DNA of 64,000 bases from Loxodes magnus (GCA_946699065.1 CAMPDV010000367.1:124001-188000), one strand, 5' to 3'. Positions 39,701-52,770 are shown, counted from the stretch's first letter. Notes: generated by a model from the letters alone, not told the origin. A program made the numbers and translations.

Positions 39701-40015
39701 TTTATATAGATATCTCTAAATTAGTAGTAGATCAGACTACTAGTAATTAAGGAAATGCATCCCAAATTTTAAATTTATACCCATCTATTTAAGTACAAAC
39801 TAAAGCAGAATCATTAAAGAAGCTAAATTAACTTTAATCCTCAAAAGAAGAATAAAGTAGCTAGAGGAGAGTTCTAAGACTGAAGCTTAGAGAAAAGAAA
39901 AATACTACTCCTGATGATCTTAATTTAATACTTAAAGGCTCGCTGGTAAAAATAAGCTAACACTTATGTTATTTTTATTTAACTAAAGAAAGATAACTTT
40001 AAAGGTAGAAATAAA
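36731..40015. other. gap between tRNA-His copy 1 and A3
   Basis: No firm gene. Weak candidates are a 76-codon frame at 37590-37820 (MSKVSLSRNVVKISKGFRYL) and a broken reading just upstream of A3, from about 39608 (MKPEYKLGTGCLQQDKM) with another frame near 39800-39910 (IIKEAKLTLILKRR, LEESSKTEAQRKEKY). None can be delimited. Confidence 0.3.
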
Positions 40016-43000
40016 ATGTAATTAAGTATTTAGTAGAAATAAAAGCATATGAAGGAAAAATAGCCCAATTTTAACTCTATTCACAATGGTACTCAAAAAT
40101 TTAGTTTTGAGTAAGTAAATGAAAGCAAGCAAAGAATCTTAAAAGAGAACATGCTATAGCCTAGAGATCTTAATCATTAAGAGCCTAAAAATTATGGAGT
40201 TAAGTATGCTAAGGAGAAAGTTGAAAGAAATCGAGAATTTGATTAAAGTTAAAAGGCGCATTTTGAAAAAACGAAGGACAAGGGAAAAAAATAAAGAAAG
40301 AGGATTAAATAAACATTTGGAGATCACACTAAGACAGTTGACTAAAGTCTAGTTTATTATTCAAACAAAAGCTATTTAAATAAAGATTCAAGTCCTGAAA
40401 GTCAGTTCTTCGATCAAAGTTATAATTCTTGAAATAAAAAATTACAGGATATAAATCAAAGCCAAAAGCAGTCTTTTACAGAACATCAAAGTAATAAGAA
40501 GAATAACTTCTCAAAGAGCAATATGAATAAAAGCTGAGATCTTGCCTTAAAATAGGAAGAAGTCCTAGAACTTCCTAAAGTAAAAAATCCTTAGAAAAGT
40601 TATTAAACACGAAACGAAATTTCTCCTATAAAGTACACTTCTTATAAGCAATAGATTCAAAAAGCAGTTCCAATTTATACAGAACCAATTAGTTATTAAA
40701 AAAAGAAGCAGATTGCATAAGATATGTATTACTAAGAGCACAAAGTATAGAATTAGGATAAAAGCTCCAATTAATTCTCTAGAGATACAAACTTAAACAT
40801 TGGCCAATCTAAGAATTCACATAATGCTTTGCATTAAAAAAATCGGAACTGGGAGTAAAACTTAAATTATGAAAGGCATTAAAATCCTTAGATAACTAGA
40901 AAAAATCTAGACAAAAGCTTTGATGGTATAACAGTGAATACTAATAAAGCAACGGATCTTTCTTTCACTGAACAAAAATTAAGATATGACAATTCACCAT
41001 TATTTAAAGGGCAAAAAATAAAAAGAGAGATAAACAATCTCAACTTACCTTATTAAAAAAGCCAAGGAAAAAGAGAAGAAGACGAGAGAAGAAATAACTA
41101 TTAAATATAACAAAATTAGAAAAGCTAAAAATAGTTTGAGAACAAGTAGTAAAATCAATATTTGGGTAAGCTCAAATAATAAAAAGCTTAAGCAGAAGAC
41201 TTACAGAAAAAAGTCACTAGAACTTAACAAGCAGACTAGTTCTTAAATTGGAACTAAATTTTTAGAGAATACAGTAATAAAGATATAATTAGCTTTATAT
41301 CTAAATTGAAGGTTATTTATCAGGATTAAATTGTAATAGACCAAAGTGGAAATAATTGAAGAATAAAGAATTAAAGTGATCAAGTATAGTTAAAGAGTGA
41401 GGATCTAAATTAAAAATAAGCGAGAGGAGTAAACTAAGGTGTTAGCTATTGAAGTAAGGAAGTCATTGCTAAAATAAAAAATCGGAAGTTTAAAAATGTT
41501 GATGATTCAACAACTAATATTACTAATAACGAATAGAGCGAGAATGTTTAGACAGTATTAAATACAAATTGCACTTAATAAGCAACTGATTTAAACAATT
41601 CAAATGAGGGATTTGGAAATGAGTTAAAAATAAAGGTAAAGGGACCGAAGCAAACTATAAAAGAAATGTATAAAAGGTAAAATACAATTGGTTATCAATT
41701 CTGAGATATGAATAATTCAGATTAAAACCAAAATTTATAGAAAGAAATATAAAGAAATAAAGAAGCAAGCGAATCAAGTTAAAATAGTGCTCAGGATTTA
41801 CTTGAGTTGAAAGTTGATAAAATAAATGAAGGTCGTGAAGAAAAAAGTAAAAATATAGAGGAAATTGACTGGATTCCTATTTAATAAGACAATAAAAATA
41901 ATTATGATTAAGAAGTTCAAATAAATTAAATTTAGGAATATTAGTAAGCCAACGAAAATTAACTAGAAAGTAACAACGATAAAATAGAGGAAGAAGATTA
42001 TTTTTTATGGGAAAACCATAGCTATAACCCTCTCTCTTATAATGATTTTCATGAAATTATGAAACTTGCAAAAATAAATGACAATCTACTAAAGGTTATG
42101 TTTAATAAGATGAATAGTCAATGTAAAACGTGATTCTAAAGTCTGCTTAAGAAAAGCTTTAAATCTTTAAAGCATAAAGAAACAAATTTTTAACTATTCT
42201 TATTAAACCTACCATTTGAAGTAAACGCTTCAATATTTGTAAAGGAAATCCAGAAAAAAATTAAGTAGAAAAAAGAATATTTAGAAACTTAGGATATATG
42301 CCTTCTTGAAAGATCGAGAAGTCTTCTGACTATTTAAATTGAAGATAAGTAAGTATAGATATAAGAAGAACATCCTCCTGAACAACAATAAATAGTACAA
42401 GCCTTGAAATTATTGGACGAAGTATAGGAGTTCTTAGTTAGTTTATGCAATAATTTCAAAGATATTCCTTAATGTGTTAAATACTTCATCAAAATTTTGT
42501 TTATTTAGGACAATGCAAAATCCTATTATAATTACCTTTCTCCTTTTGAATAGCTTAGATTAAAAGACTTTTTGGAAAAAAAAAATAGCAAGTAAGAATT
42601 AAATTTCAGAAAAGCTTCTAAACTAATAATAGCTTTCTTTTTATTTAAATTCTGCTTGATTGAAGGCTTAATTTTAAATGATTAGGAGCAAATCATTCTC
42701 AAACTTAATTACACCTAAAAAATTAATTTTGTAGCTTTTGCAAGCCTGGTCCAGACTTTAATCCTTCAAATATTTATTACTGAAAACGTAAACAAACAGA
42801 ATTTTTATGTGTTCTAGCAAGATCTTTATATGGGCAAATACCAAGAAACAACAAATGTAATTTTCTACCATTTAGATTAACTATGATGGCATCTCTGATC
42901 GTTTATTTTCCTACAAATGCTTAAATTTCATTAGCACCAATTTTCCAGATAAAATTCTCTAATTACAAATGAAACTCAATACATTCCTAGACAAGATTTA

Positions 43001-43121
43001 TACATTCTTGCTAAAAAGTGACTTCAAGACAAATGAGGCTAAAGTGTAAGCTACTTTAATTTAATTATATGTGAATATATTCCTTTATCTTTAATACTCC
43101 ACTTTGCAGGAAATTAAATGA
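40016..43121 (+). CDS. family A member 3 (A3)
   Basis: Exons 40016-42591, 42610-42856 and 42876-43121 total 1023 codons ending AAA-TGA. Residues 1-660 are polar and low in hydrophobics, rich in Ser, Asn, Lys and Gln, with many candidate phosphorylation sites and no recognised domain. The conserved domain follows: YNPLSYNDFHEIMKLAKIN, a Trp written TGA at 42131 (CKTWFQS), LPFEVNASIF, LLDEVQEFLVSLCNNFKDIP, YNYLSPFEQLRLKDF, LIIAFFLFKFCLIEGLIL, FASLVQTLILQIFITEN and INYDGISDRLFSYKCLNF. The last exon is longer than in A5 and A6 and unconserved after KTNEAKV. The frame is unbroken, so the copy looks functional. Start context aaataaaATG resembles those of A4 and A5. Confidence 0.68.
42592..42609 (+). 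other. A3 intron 1 (18 nt)
   Basis: The sequence gtaagaattaaatttcag. It is a multiple of three, so only comparison with A1, A2, A4 and A5 shows it is spliced. Removal leaves KNSKKASKLIIAFF. Confidence 0.8.
42857..42875 (+). other. A3 intron 2 (19 nt)
   Basis: The sequence gtaattttctaccatttag. Removal gives TTN-INYDGISDRLF; without it the conserved segment is out of frame. Confidence 0.85.
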
Positions 43122-44203
43122 TTATTCCCTTCTCAATCCTGTTTGAATCTTCTCTGAACTTCACTTGATTATCTCTCCTATGAATCTTCTCCTACGATTT
43201 ATTAGCTTAAGCTAAAATAATTGTATATTTTGTACTTTATATAAGTTAATGGTAAGAATAACTAACCTTCTTTCGATGCATTTCTCTTCAGAAAATTATC
43301 CAAACTTTTAACCTGAAAGCTAGTAGTAGAGAAGTTAAATTTTATTACTATCCTCTAATAAAATACTTTGGTAAGTTAAATGAAAATTGGAAATATATTG
43401 TTCTAATGATTTGCATTCATATAACATCTGATGACTTTCATCTTATATGTATTTTATTATATGATAACTGATTATGAAAATATAAAACAGAGGGAAAAAT
43501 TAAGGGGTATATATGGTTATACTGTCTAGGTTAGATATATGCTTGATATATCTTCCCTAGAATTATCTTATTTGGATATTATAATTACTATAACTAATTT
43601 CAGCTTCAATTGAAGTAGTTTTAAACGCAAAAATGATTTGAATTTGTTCAATTCCAGATAACTATATCCTATTAATCTTAAGGAGCTTTTCAACTTTTAT
43701 CATCTTACATAAAATTTTTAGAGTCAATAATGCATTTATCAATGTAAATTCTGACTAAAGCTAAATTTAATTTTTTTAGTTATACAAGGATATAGAAGAT
43801 TTCATGCAATTTAAATCTGTATAAGTGTATACTTATAAATAAAGAATAACCTTAATTCTAGTTCATAATCCCTTTTATATATTTTCATCTTTCATCCTCT
43901 TTTTTAATTTGCAAATCTGCTTCTTTTATTTTTTATGAATTAAAGTCTATTTATTATTTTAATACCTAAACGGATGATTATCTAAAAAGCATCTAGTTTT
44001 GATATAATGGAAATCTAAATGTTCTAATTCAAGCAATTGAAAAGATCTTTACTTTGAGATGGAATAAGACTTAAGAACATTGAAGCTTACTTCTAAACTA
44101 CAAATAAGGATTCTTTATTTCCATTTCTTAATTACTTAGTTATCAGCTCCAAATAAAAATATCTTGGAGCTTATATTTAAATAAGTCTTGCATATTATAA
44201 TAA
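43122..44203. other. gap between A3 and tRNA-His copy 2
   Basis: 3' flank of A3 and 5' flank of the tRNA. No gene or repeat supported. Confidence 0.35.
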
Positions 44204-44276
44204 GTCGGTGTAGTCTAGGTGGTTAGGGCACGACGTTGTGGCCGTCGAAACCGGAGTTCAAGTCTCTGCACCGACA
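44204..44276 (+). tRNA. tRNA-His (anticodon GTG), copy 2
   Basis: Identical over all 73 nt to the minus-strand copy at 36658-36730, with the same cloverleaf and GTG anticodon, followed by a TTTTT terminator at 44277-44281. It stands 1219 nt upstream of A4 in the same orientation. Like other genomic tRNA-His genes it lacks an encoded G-1. Confidence 0.95.
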
Positions 44277-45495
44277 TTTTTAATATTCAAGTCTAATTTA
44301 AAAGAAATTTGCAAATATAAGAGCTTTAAGTATTAAGCTAATAGAAAAAAGCTAAATGCTTCACATAAAGCTATAAATATGCTTCTTATATTATAATAAT
44401 ATAAACTAAAATAAAAGGAGACTCAAGCTAAAAAAGATTGCTAGCATTACTCACTTAGAAGTTATACACTACTACTTATACTAGCTAAGAAGAAAGCAAT
44501 TCATTTTAATTGGAATCTTATTAGCATTTTTAGTTCGAAATTAGAGTAATTTTCTTCCAGGAATAAGCATCAAGCAACATAATTAGATTCTATATCTATA
44601 CATAATTAAATGCTATTAAGCTTATCTTACCATTTTTATTAAAGTTTAGGAGATAGAAAGAGGATTTTCATGGTTTGCCAAAAATTAAAGCAATTGTAGT
44701 ATTAATTTAATTATTTAAACTAAATAACTGGTAACCTTGTATTTTCTACTCCAAGATGATTTCATAATCAAAATAGTTAAGAAGAAGACAAAACTCCAGC
44801 GAGCAAGAAACAATACTAAACTCTTTGGGGTAATCTCAACTATAAGTTTTTAAGATATCAAAGAGAAAGAAAGCTACTTGGTTATAAAGCTTATAAAAAA
44901 GGATTTGAAATAATAAAATATTACTAAGGTTAGTAATGTCTCTAGATTATCTTTTTTAATGCTTACAAATATTTCCTAGGATTTAGAAATATTACAGTTG
45001 CTTATAATGTTCTGGTTTCCTTTTAAGTAATACAGTTTTTCTATATCCTGAGCACATTAAATATTTCCTTAATTTATAAAAATGAAGAGGTAGAAGTCAG
45101 TTTTTACTTTTTTAGAGCTAAAATATACTCTTTTGAGAAAAGTGATTATCTCTCTTAGATACCATATTAAAGAAGGTTATTAAATTTAAGGTTTTATATT
45201 AAATATAAATAAGCTAGAAGGTAATTAAAGCTTAATAGTAAATTAAGAAGCAAAATTAAAGATTAAATAACCTAAAAGCAAAGCAAAGCAAAGCAAAGCA
45301 AAGCTTTATACGAGAAGGCTACTAATAGTCATAAGACTTAGAGAAGCACTAAATCTAAAGAGTACTTTGAAGCGTTTTAAAGGGAAACTCTATGAAAGTG
45401 CCTCGAATAAATTCCTAATTCCTATAATTTAATAAATTTGAATTAACTGTAATAAGACTCCATTTTATATTATAAGCTTAATATAGATATTATAA
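44277..45495. other. gap between tRNA-His copy 2 and A4
   Basis: This is the 5' region of A4. Apart from the AAAGC repeat at 45275-45304, I see nothing I can support. Confidence 0.35.
45275..45304 (+). repeat. AAAGC pentanucleotide microsatellite, six units
   Basis: Six perfect tandem copies of aaagc occupy 30 bp, about 190 bp upstream of the A4 start codon. It is the only clear short tandem repeat of this period noticed in the window. Confidence 0.9.
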
Positions 45496-48400
45496 ATGTC
45501 TTTAAAGAACTAAAAGTTTTTAGTAGACCAAACTTAAGTTACCAAAATTAGAAATAAAATCGCGAAATTTAGTATTGAATAAACAAACCAATCAAAATAG
45601 GATTTCAAATACAGTGAATTAAAGAAAACCTAGGCTGATTCCAGTTTGTATATTTCAAAGAATGATTTTAGTAATTCACCCTTGATGAAACCAATGAATT
45701 AAGATGACAATAATTAACCAGATGGTCAGTATAGTTTAAGTAAAAAAGGCTAAGAAAAGTTGCAAATCTTACCAAAAAGTCAACTGAAATAGAAATTAAA
45801 AAATCAAAATTTAAGTTCAAGTTAGATGCTTAAATAGAGTTTTATAACACTATAATAGATCTAAGAGTTCACACTGTAAGGGAAAAAAATTAATGATTAA
45901 ACTGAGAAATCTTAAGTTGCTATGACTCCATAGATCAAAAATAATATTTCCTTTGAATCTAAAAATAAAAGTAGCAAAACTAAGAAATTTTTGAACAAAA
46001 GCATTGATTTTTGTCCATAAACAAACGATAAGAAGCATACAGTTCTTCCTAATATAAAGAAATAGTAATAAAAAAATCTTTGGTTGTAAGCTCAATATCC
46101 ATCAAATTAAGTTAATATGCTAATTTTAAAATCATAAGCTTTAAACTATAGTCCTTAATTTTCAGAATAGGAAAGCAGAGATCAAAGTAAAAATTTAGAA
46201 AATGCAGACTTTAATTAAAAAGGTATAGGTGGAAGGTTCCAAGTTAATAATCAAGGAATAAGTGAAAACCTGTAGCACAGCACTGAAATTAAAGAAACTT
46301 AGTGCTTGTCATAAAATAATTTTTTAATCAACCCCGTGAAAAAGGAAGGAAAGACAAATAATAGAATTATTAGTCATAGAAGATTAATGAGTGAAACATT
46401 TGATATCTAAAAAGTAAAAGAAATAGAATCTAAATTACTTTCTTCAAATTAAAATAACTTAAATTAGAAAGATTTAAAAATAAATAGCCAGCCATAAAGT
46501 GAAACTAATTTAGAACAGTCAACTCCCTTATTATAAAGTGTTCAATCATGTAAAACTAGGAAGCTTATTAACTTGTGAAATTAAGGCAACTAGAGTACTA
46601 AAAATAGTACTAATTATAAAAATAATTTTGACTTTGACTAGAAAAATATTAATTCAGATAACGAAAAATCTGAATAGAATAGCATACCCACTATTAATAT
46701 AAGTTTTTTAGTTGCAAACTCTTCTAGCAAATTATAGTAAGAAAATTCTGGATGAAAAGACGTGGTTCATCAACTTCGAAAAAGTAAACCAAAGGGACTA
46801 AGCAACTTATCCAATTAGATATCATATAAGACAATATAAAAGTCGAAATAAACTGATGATAAGGAAAAATAGAAAGAAATCTAATCTTCAAGTTTAAAAA
46901 GAATAATTTTGGATGAAGAAAAGATGAAAAAATCTTAAGAAGCTCAAAATTAAATAAACAGTTAAAAATAAAGCTAAGAAGATAATATTGACAAAAATTT
47001 TGTTGCAACTGAATCTTAGCTATTTTAGTCACTTAAAAGCAGATTCCTACAAAACTCTCAAAAGAAATTTCCTTTAAAAGTTGTTACTAAGGGTTTAGAA
47101 GAAAAAAATAACAACACATAAAAAAAGGAAGGGAAGTTGATAAATTCTGCTTAAATAATTTTTAAGATTCCAAATTTTTAAAGTAAGCTCAAAGAGAAAG
47201 TTTAAGATAAATAGGAAATAGAAAAAAGTGATTAAGTCTAAAATATATCATTAACAAAAAGAGAGTCAAAAAAGGAAGTAGAAACTCCATCATCTCAGCA
47301 AACATTAATTCCATAAAAAAGAAACACTTTAGAACTTAGTGCCTTGAAGAGATAATTTAAAAAGAAAACTCTGAAGATAAACAAAAGTTTCTATAGTGGG
47401 TATAATTAACAACTTGCTTTAAATCTAGCAAACAACTTTCAAGAAATCCTTAGTTGTGAATAAAACTAAATAGAAGATTAAAATTAATAAATAGAAACTA
47501 AATAACTTTCAGCTGAATTAAATAAATAAAAATAAGTTTATTCTAAGTCCTAAATTTAATCACCTTGTGAAAAGTCTAAAAGTTACTTAGTTTAAAAATA
47601 GTCAGAATTTACTGAAAGGGAGGAATAGAAAAATTAAAAATTTAAGTCTTAAGTATAGATAGAATACCAAGATAAATCATAAGAATAAAATGAATCATAA
47701 GGCTATCTTTTATGTGAGAAATAAAATAATAAGCAAAATCCATCTTAAGAGTCTGATTAATTTGCAAAAGAAGATGAAAATCTTTAAAGCTTTGCTTTTA
47801 ATTCGATTTTTAAAAGAAATTTTAGAGAAATTATTTCTTTGGCTAAGTAAAATACATCAATCTTTCAATCTATATATAGTGATATGATAGTCATAAGTAA
47901 AGACTGAATGCAAAAAGTTGTTAAACTTAACCTTTAATCTCTTAATGAGTAGCATCTTAACTTCCAGCTCTGCTTAGAAAATCTTCCTTTAGAAATAAAC
48001 GCTCAAATATTTACAGCATAAACTGTTTAGCCTTCCAATCTTATGGACTAATATTGTGATGAAGATGTATGTGTACTAGAAGAAGAAAGAACCTTTACAA
48101 TAATACAAATAGACTAAAAAGAAATTACAGTTTAGAATGAGATTGAATATGATTAAAAGTAGCTTGATTAGGCTTAGTTTCTAATAAACGAAGTTAATAT
48201 TTTCTTAGATAACTTAAATAAATACTTTAGCTAAATACCAGCAAGACTTAAGTATTTCTTAAAGCTCTTATATATGGAAAATAACTCCAAAGCTTGCTAT
48301 TTCTTTATCTCTCCTTTTGAACAGTATAGAGTCAAAGGTTTTTTAAAGAAACAAAATAACAAGTAAGTTTTCATTCAGATAAGCAGCAAAGATGCTTTTA

Positions 48401-48939
48401 GCCTTTTTTTTGTTTAAGACTACTTTAATAGAGAAATTAATTCTCAATGATCAAGAGAATCTAATCTAAAACTTAAGTTATACCCAAAAAGTTAATCATG
48501 TAGCCTTCGTGAGTCTGATTTAAAATTTGGTTCTACAAAGTTTTATAATAGAGAATGTAAGTAAAAGTGAATCAAATGAGTTTCAGAAGTAGCTTTATTC
48601 TGGAAAATATTAGAATACATCAGATGTAATTTTTTTAAATTTTAGACCAACTATGACGGAATATCAGACCGTTTGTTTTCTTTAAAATGTCTCAACTTAA
48701 TTTGCACTCGTTTCCCCAACCATCTTCGTAGTTTGCAAGTAAAATTTGAAGGATTCTTAGAAAGATTTTATGATGATTTGCTAGAGAATGATTTTAAATA
48801 TACTGAAAAGAATTAAAAACATTCATCATAAGTTAAAATTTTAAACTCATATCTACTAAGCTTATTTCAATAACCACTTAGTCTAATATTAAAATGTATA
48901 TCTAATCTAGCTTATCAAATTTTAATTAAGCTAAGCTGA
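45496..48939 (+). CDS. family A member 4 (A4)
   Basis: Exons 45496-48362, 48379-48625 and 48646-48939 give 1136 codons to the first in-frame TGA. The start context tataaATGTC is identical to that of A5. The N-terminal 780 residues are polar and Lys/Gln/Asn-rich; parts align with A5 (IQEFTLQGKKIND; KNLWLQAQ; RQFKKKTLKINKSFYSGY). The C-terminal domain from about residue 785 is nearly identical to A5: VISKDWMQKVVKLNLQSL, LINEVNIFLDNLNKYFS, ISPFEQYRVKGF, MLLAFFLFKTTLIEKLIL, FVSLIQNLVLQSFIIEN and NYDGISDRLFSLKCLNL. The stop is uncertain: homology ends at LENDF (about 48805), where A5 soon reaches TGA. A4 reads about 40 more residues. Confidence 0.66.
48363..48378 (+). other. A4 intron 1 (16 nt)
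   Basis: The sequence gtaagttttcattcag, identical to that of A5. Removal joins QNNK-QAAKMLLAFF. Confidence 0.85.
48626..48645 (+). other. A4 intron 2 (20 nt)
   Basis: The sequence gtaatttttttaaattttag. Removal gives TSD-TNYDGISDRLF. It differs from the A5 intron by one inserted A. Confidence 0.85.
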
Positions 48940-50467
48940 GATGATTTAAAGCATTATAATAAAGACTCGCTATTAACATTAAAATCTAAATGCTATTATC
49001 ATTCAAATGCTTTATATACAAAATTAAAGTTTTGACTGTGTATGTTCAAGAAAGTTAGCGAAACTTAGTTGAAAATATAAAAAATTGGATTATGATCTAG
49101 AAGTGATTTTTAAGCAGAGCTTAATTAAGAAGTTTCTCTTTTATATATCTAGCTTAGCTTCATTAATGGAAATTAGGAAATATCCTTCTTTTTAAAATTT
49201 TGATACCTTAAGCACTTCAAATTTTTAAATTTTGGCTTTGACAATGAATCATCAAAAAGGTTAATTTTGCTTATATTTATCTAGTATTTTATCAGACTGG
49301 TAAGCTAATATTATAATTAAAATAGCATTATATCAAAATGATATGGGCACTTATTTAAAAGCTTTAATAATAAATTAGAAAAGTTAAGTTTAGATTATTA
49401 ATAATTCTCGTATTCTACTCAGAACTATTAGTTATGCTCTTTACGATATTTGTAGTCAATTAAGAAAGAAATAGTTAAGGTAATTCAACTTTCTTTATTA
49501 ATGCAATGTTCTAGTTAAAAATTTTCATTTTCTTGCTTGTAAAGATATAAAAATTTAGGGCATACAACCAAGATTATAAGACTTCTAACTATTTTATAGT
49601 TGTCAATTAGATAACTAACTTATGAAAAAGTATCAAAAATTTAAAATTGCATAAATTATTATAGAATTTACATTAATGAGGTTTAGGAAACAAAAATAAA
49701 CAAAAAATCTCAATTTAATACTTCTCAGGTTAGGTTTGATTATATAAATTGTAAAGGCTAGATATTTATAATGGTGTATTATTAGATTGTTTATTATCTA
49801 TTAAATATAAAATAACCAATATTTTTATATTTGTTGCTGTTTTTATTTGTTTAGTCTTTTTAGCAAATCCAAAGTTTCTGCGTGGCAAATAAATTATAAT
49901 TATTTTTCAAAGCTAGCAAGACTCAAAAGGAAGTTATCAAGCATTTTATATGGAATAAAATAGAGTTAATATGTAAACTACTCTTTTACCTACGTTCTTT
50001 TTCAAAGGCTATTTTATGATTAATTTTCTAATTAACTTGATACTTCTGCTTTCTGAATATCTGAAGAAGCAATATGGTCTATTTATTTCTCTTAATTACA
50101 TCTTCAAGAATTAATTTTTTGTTTTGTTTTGCAGATAAAACAGTGATTTCAAAGTTTTCGAGTGAAAGCATTAGAGATAAATTAAAGATTTAATTATTTC
50201 TTCAAATCTTGAGATTCTGAAGTACTAACTTAAAGACTTTATAGTTTCTTTTAAGATTATTAAATTAGGAACTATTTTTCAATGAAATCAGCTTGAATTT
50301 ACTCTTGAGTCTAAAGCGTATTTTTTAAGTAAGTATATGGAGCATATTTAGATTTTGTCTAGTTGGCTCTTTAAAAATAAATTATAGGATTTATTTATTT
50401 TTCTTTATTTTTAGCTAAAATAAGAAATAATTAAAAAAGAGCTTATAACTTTATTTAAAGCTTTGTA
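48940..50467. other. gap downstream of A4
   Basis: The frame of A4 stays open and reads partly protein-like (LNQEVSLLYIQLSFINGNQE, FNNKLEKLSLDYQQ), but nothing delimits a gene. No RNA gene or tandem repeat was seen. Confidence 0.3.
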
Positions 50468-51301
50468 TCAATGAATTTAGATATGCTTAATAAATATACT
50501 CAAATATTTGAATATCTATTCTACGAAATTCATTTCAATTACTTTTTCATTTTGTTTATTAAAATACTCAGAGCTTTATTAAGCTTAGTTCTTAACTTGA
50601 TTTAATGCTTGAACAAAATTATCTTCTGAGCATTCTAAAATCATTATATCTGATTCTTTCAAAAATTAATATGTTAGAAGCTTATTAAGATTTATTGAAT
50701 TGGATTTAAGGATTGCATCAAACCATAAAACTTTTCCTAGCTTTTTACTATTTGTGCTGGTTTCTTCAAATTCAATCTTCTGGTTTAAAAGTTATTCCCT
50801 TGAATCTGAATATTTAGATTTACTCTAACTTCCAAATGTTTTATGCATTATTGATCAAACAATCATTGTATTAATATTTATCGATAATTTAATTTTCTGA
50901 GCTGTTGACTGCTTAAAATTATACTTCTTTAACTATAAACTGTAACGGATTATGAATTTATATTCAAATGTTTATTTAAAGCATTTTCTTTATTAATAAC
51001 TCTATGCTTATTCTTGAACTTTCCTAGCTTTCCATTTTCTAATATTAAACCCTTTATTATTTCAGTCATATTTTATTATACAGTTTGGATTTCAATCCGA
51101 ATTTATCTACCTCTTTCTTAAGTTAGTAACTATAGCCTGTTTTTAATTTGGATATTTTATTTCCAAGAAGCTTTTATAAGCTAGTAATAGAATTTTTATA
51201 GTTTATTAATATAATCAAACTTTAAGATAAAGTATATTCAAAATACCTTTAACTAACTTTTCATCCATTTAGCTTTTATGTATTTTAATCCTCTCTTCCA
51301 T
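50468..51301 (-). CDS. possible hypothetical protein, 277 residues
   Basis: On the minus strand, ATG 51301 (MEERIKIHKSQMDEKLVKGI) opens a frame to TGA 50470-50468. The C-terminal 130 residues are the convincing part: SDSREQLLNQKIEFEETSTN, KKLGKVLWFDAILKSN, KESDIMILECSEDNFVQALN, QSSEYFNKQNEKVIEMNF. The first half is rich in Lys, Gln and Trp (TGA) and could be another frame or an intron-bearing region. No family is recognised. Confidence 0.35.
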
Positions 51302-52380
51302 TCCAATTATCTGAATATAAAATTTTAGATTTAGTTATTAACTTTAAAGCCTTTTTCAAATATAAAGTTATAAAATCTAATTATTTCTATATGCTTTGCT
51401 TTCATTTTATTCTAGGCTTTTCAGCATAATCCCTTTGTTTAATTTAGCTATTTAACATACTGAAAATACCATTATTACTAAGTTCTTTCTGAAGGATTAT
51501 TTTTAATTAATTTCTCAGTAAACGCATATTTTCAGAAATTAAAAGCTTAGCTATTTGTTTAGCCTAGTTCTCTTATAATATTTATCTTTTCAAAAATGCT
51601 AATTTTGTCAATATTCTTTCCGTTTTATAGTTTGCTAGATTCTAGAGAGCTTGAATTCTAACTCTTAGGTATAAAATTATGTAACCAACAGTGTTAAATC
51701 AAGTAGGATTTTAGTTATATTATACCTTTTTTATGCATAATGACTGAAGACCAAATAGTTCTACTATATATCCAAAGATATTTCAAAATTGAGGGATAAT
51801 AGGAACCGAAATTTTAAAAATGCTAGCATCATTAAAATAAAGTTATGCTGTTAAAAAAGTCAAAAATCTTATAACTCAAAGGAATTTAGCACTATAGAAA
51901 GTGAAAAGTTTCTTAAGGTTATTTAAAGTGTAGAAGTATTATATTCGCTCTATCTATAAAAATATATTAAATACTAAGCTATATTGGTATATTTAAAAGC
52001 AAGTGAAGTTTAGATTATAAGTGTCTTTATTGTTTCAAATTATTTAAAAAATCAAACTTTTCTATTATTAATAGTAGTAAGCTTAGTGGTTAAAGTTGAG
52101 ATATGATTTTAGATTAATATAACAATATAAAAAGATTTGCTTTGCAAGTGATATAATATAAAAAGATTTCATTATATTAGATATTTTAAATCTTTTTTCT
52201 ATATACTTTGATATATAATATTTGAACTATTGATAAATACTATATTTCATTTTATCAATATTTGTTATATATGCCTAATATTCTAATTAAATATATGAGT
52301 TACCAAACTATTGGTTTTTTCTCCAGAGTTTCTCTTTTAGATTTAATTCTAATTATCTTAATTTCACTCATCGAGAATTT
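51302..52380. other. gap with no supported gene
   Basis: The minus-strand frame of the preceding ORF continues upstream without a clear start or domain. Nothing else is supported. Around 52100-52300 there are short direct repeats of ataaaaagatttc/tgct type, but no array. Confidence 0.3.
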
Positions 52381-52770
52381 TCATTCTCGTTTATTTTAGC
52401 AAAAATCAAACTTTTTTCTTTTTTAAAGAATCAATTTTTTTACAATTTCGTTTTTTCAATTACCTTTCTCACTAATTTGAAGCAAGAATCTAAAGTATCT
52501 CTTCTTAATTAAATTTTCATTTGCTTAAATGTTAATATTTTTGTTATCCTTTTCTTACAGATTTTTTTATTTTAACTCTGCATTTTTAACTATTGCTTTA
52601 AAACCTTCCGCATCTTAAAAACTACCTTCCTAAAGCAATTCCACCAAAATATACCTGTTCTTTGAGTTAAACTCAGCATTCTTTATTGAATCAAACTCCT
52701 AGTTTTCTCTTGATTTCTCTCTTAGTTTAGTACTCTATCTTACTAGCTATTATTTCAGCGAACTGAGCAT
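52381..52770 (-). CDS. small hypothetical protein, 129 residues
   Basis: The minus-strand ATG at 52770 (agATGCTC) opens 129 codons to TGA 52383-52381. The product is charged and helical: STKLREKSRENQEFDSIKN, RYILVELLQEGSFQDAEGF, KAIVKNAELKQKNLQEKDN, RYFRFLLQISEKGNWKNEI. The density of Glu, Asp and Gly and the single internal TGA (GNWKNE) argue for real coding against a random frame. The last TGA could be Trp, with the protein running on for about 30 residues. No family is recognised. Confidence 0.48.

Noticed and set aside
45850..47032. Minus-strand open frames of 81 and 102 codons
   Set aside because: Antisense shadows of the polar N-terminal part of A4.
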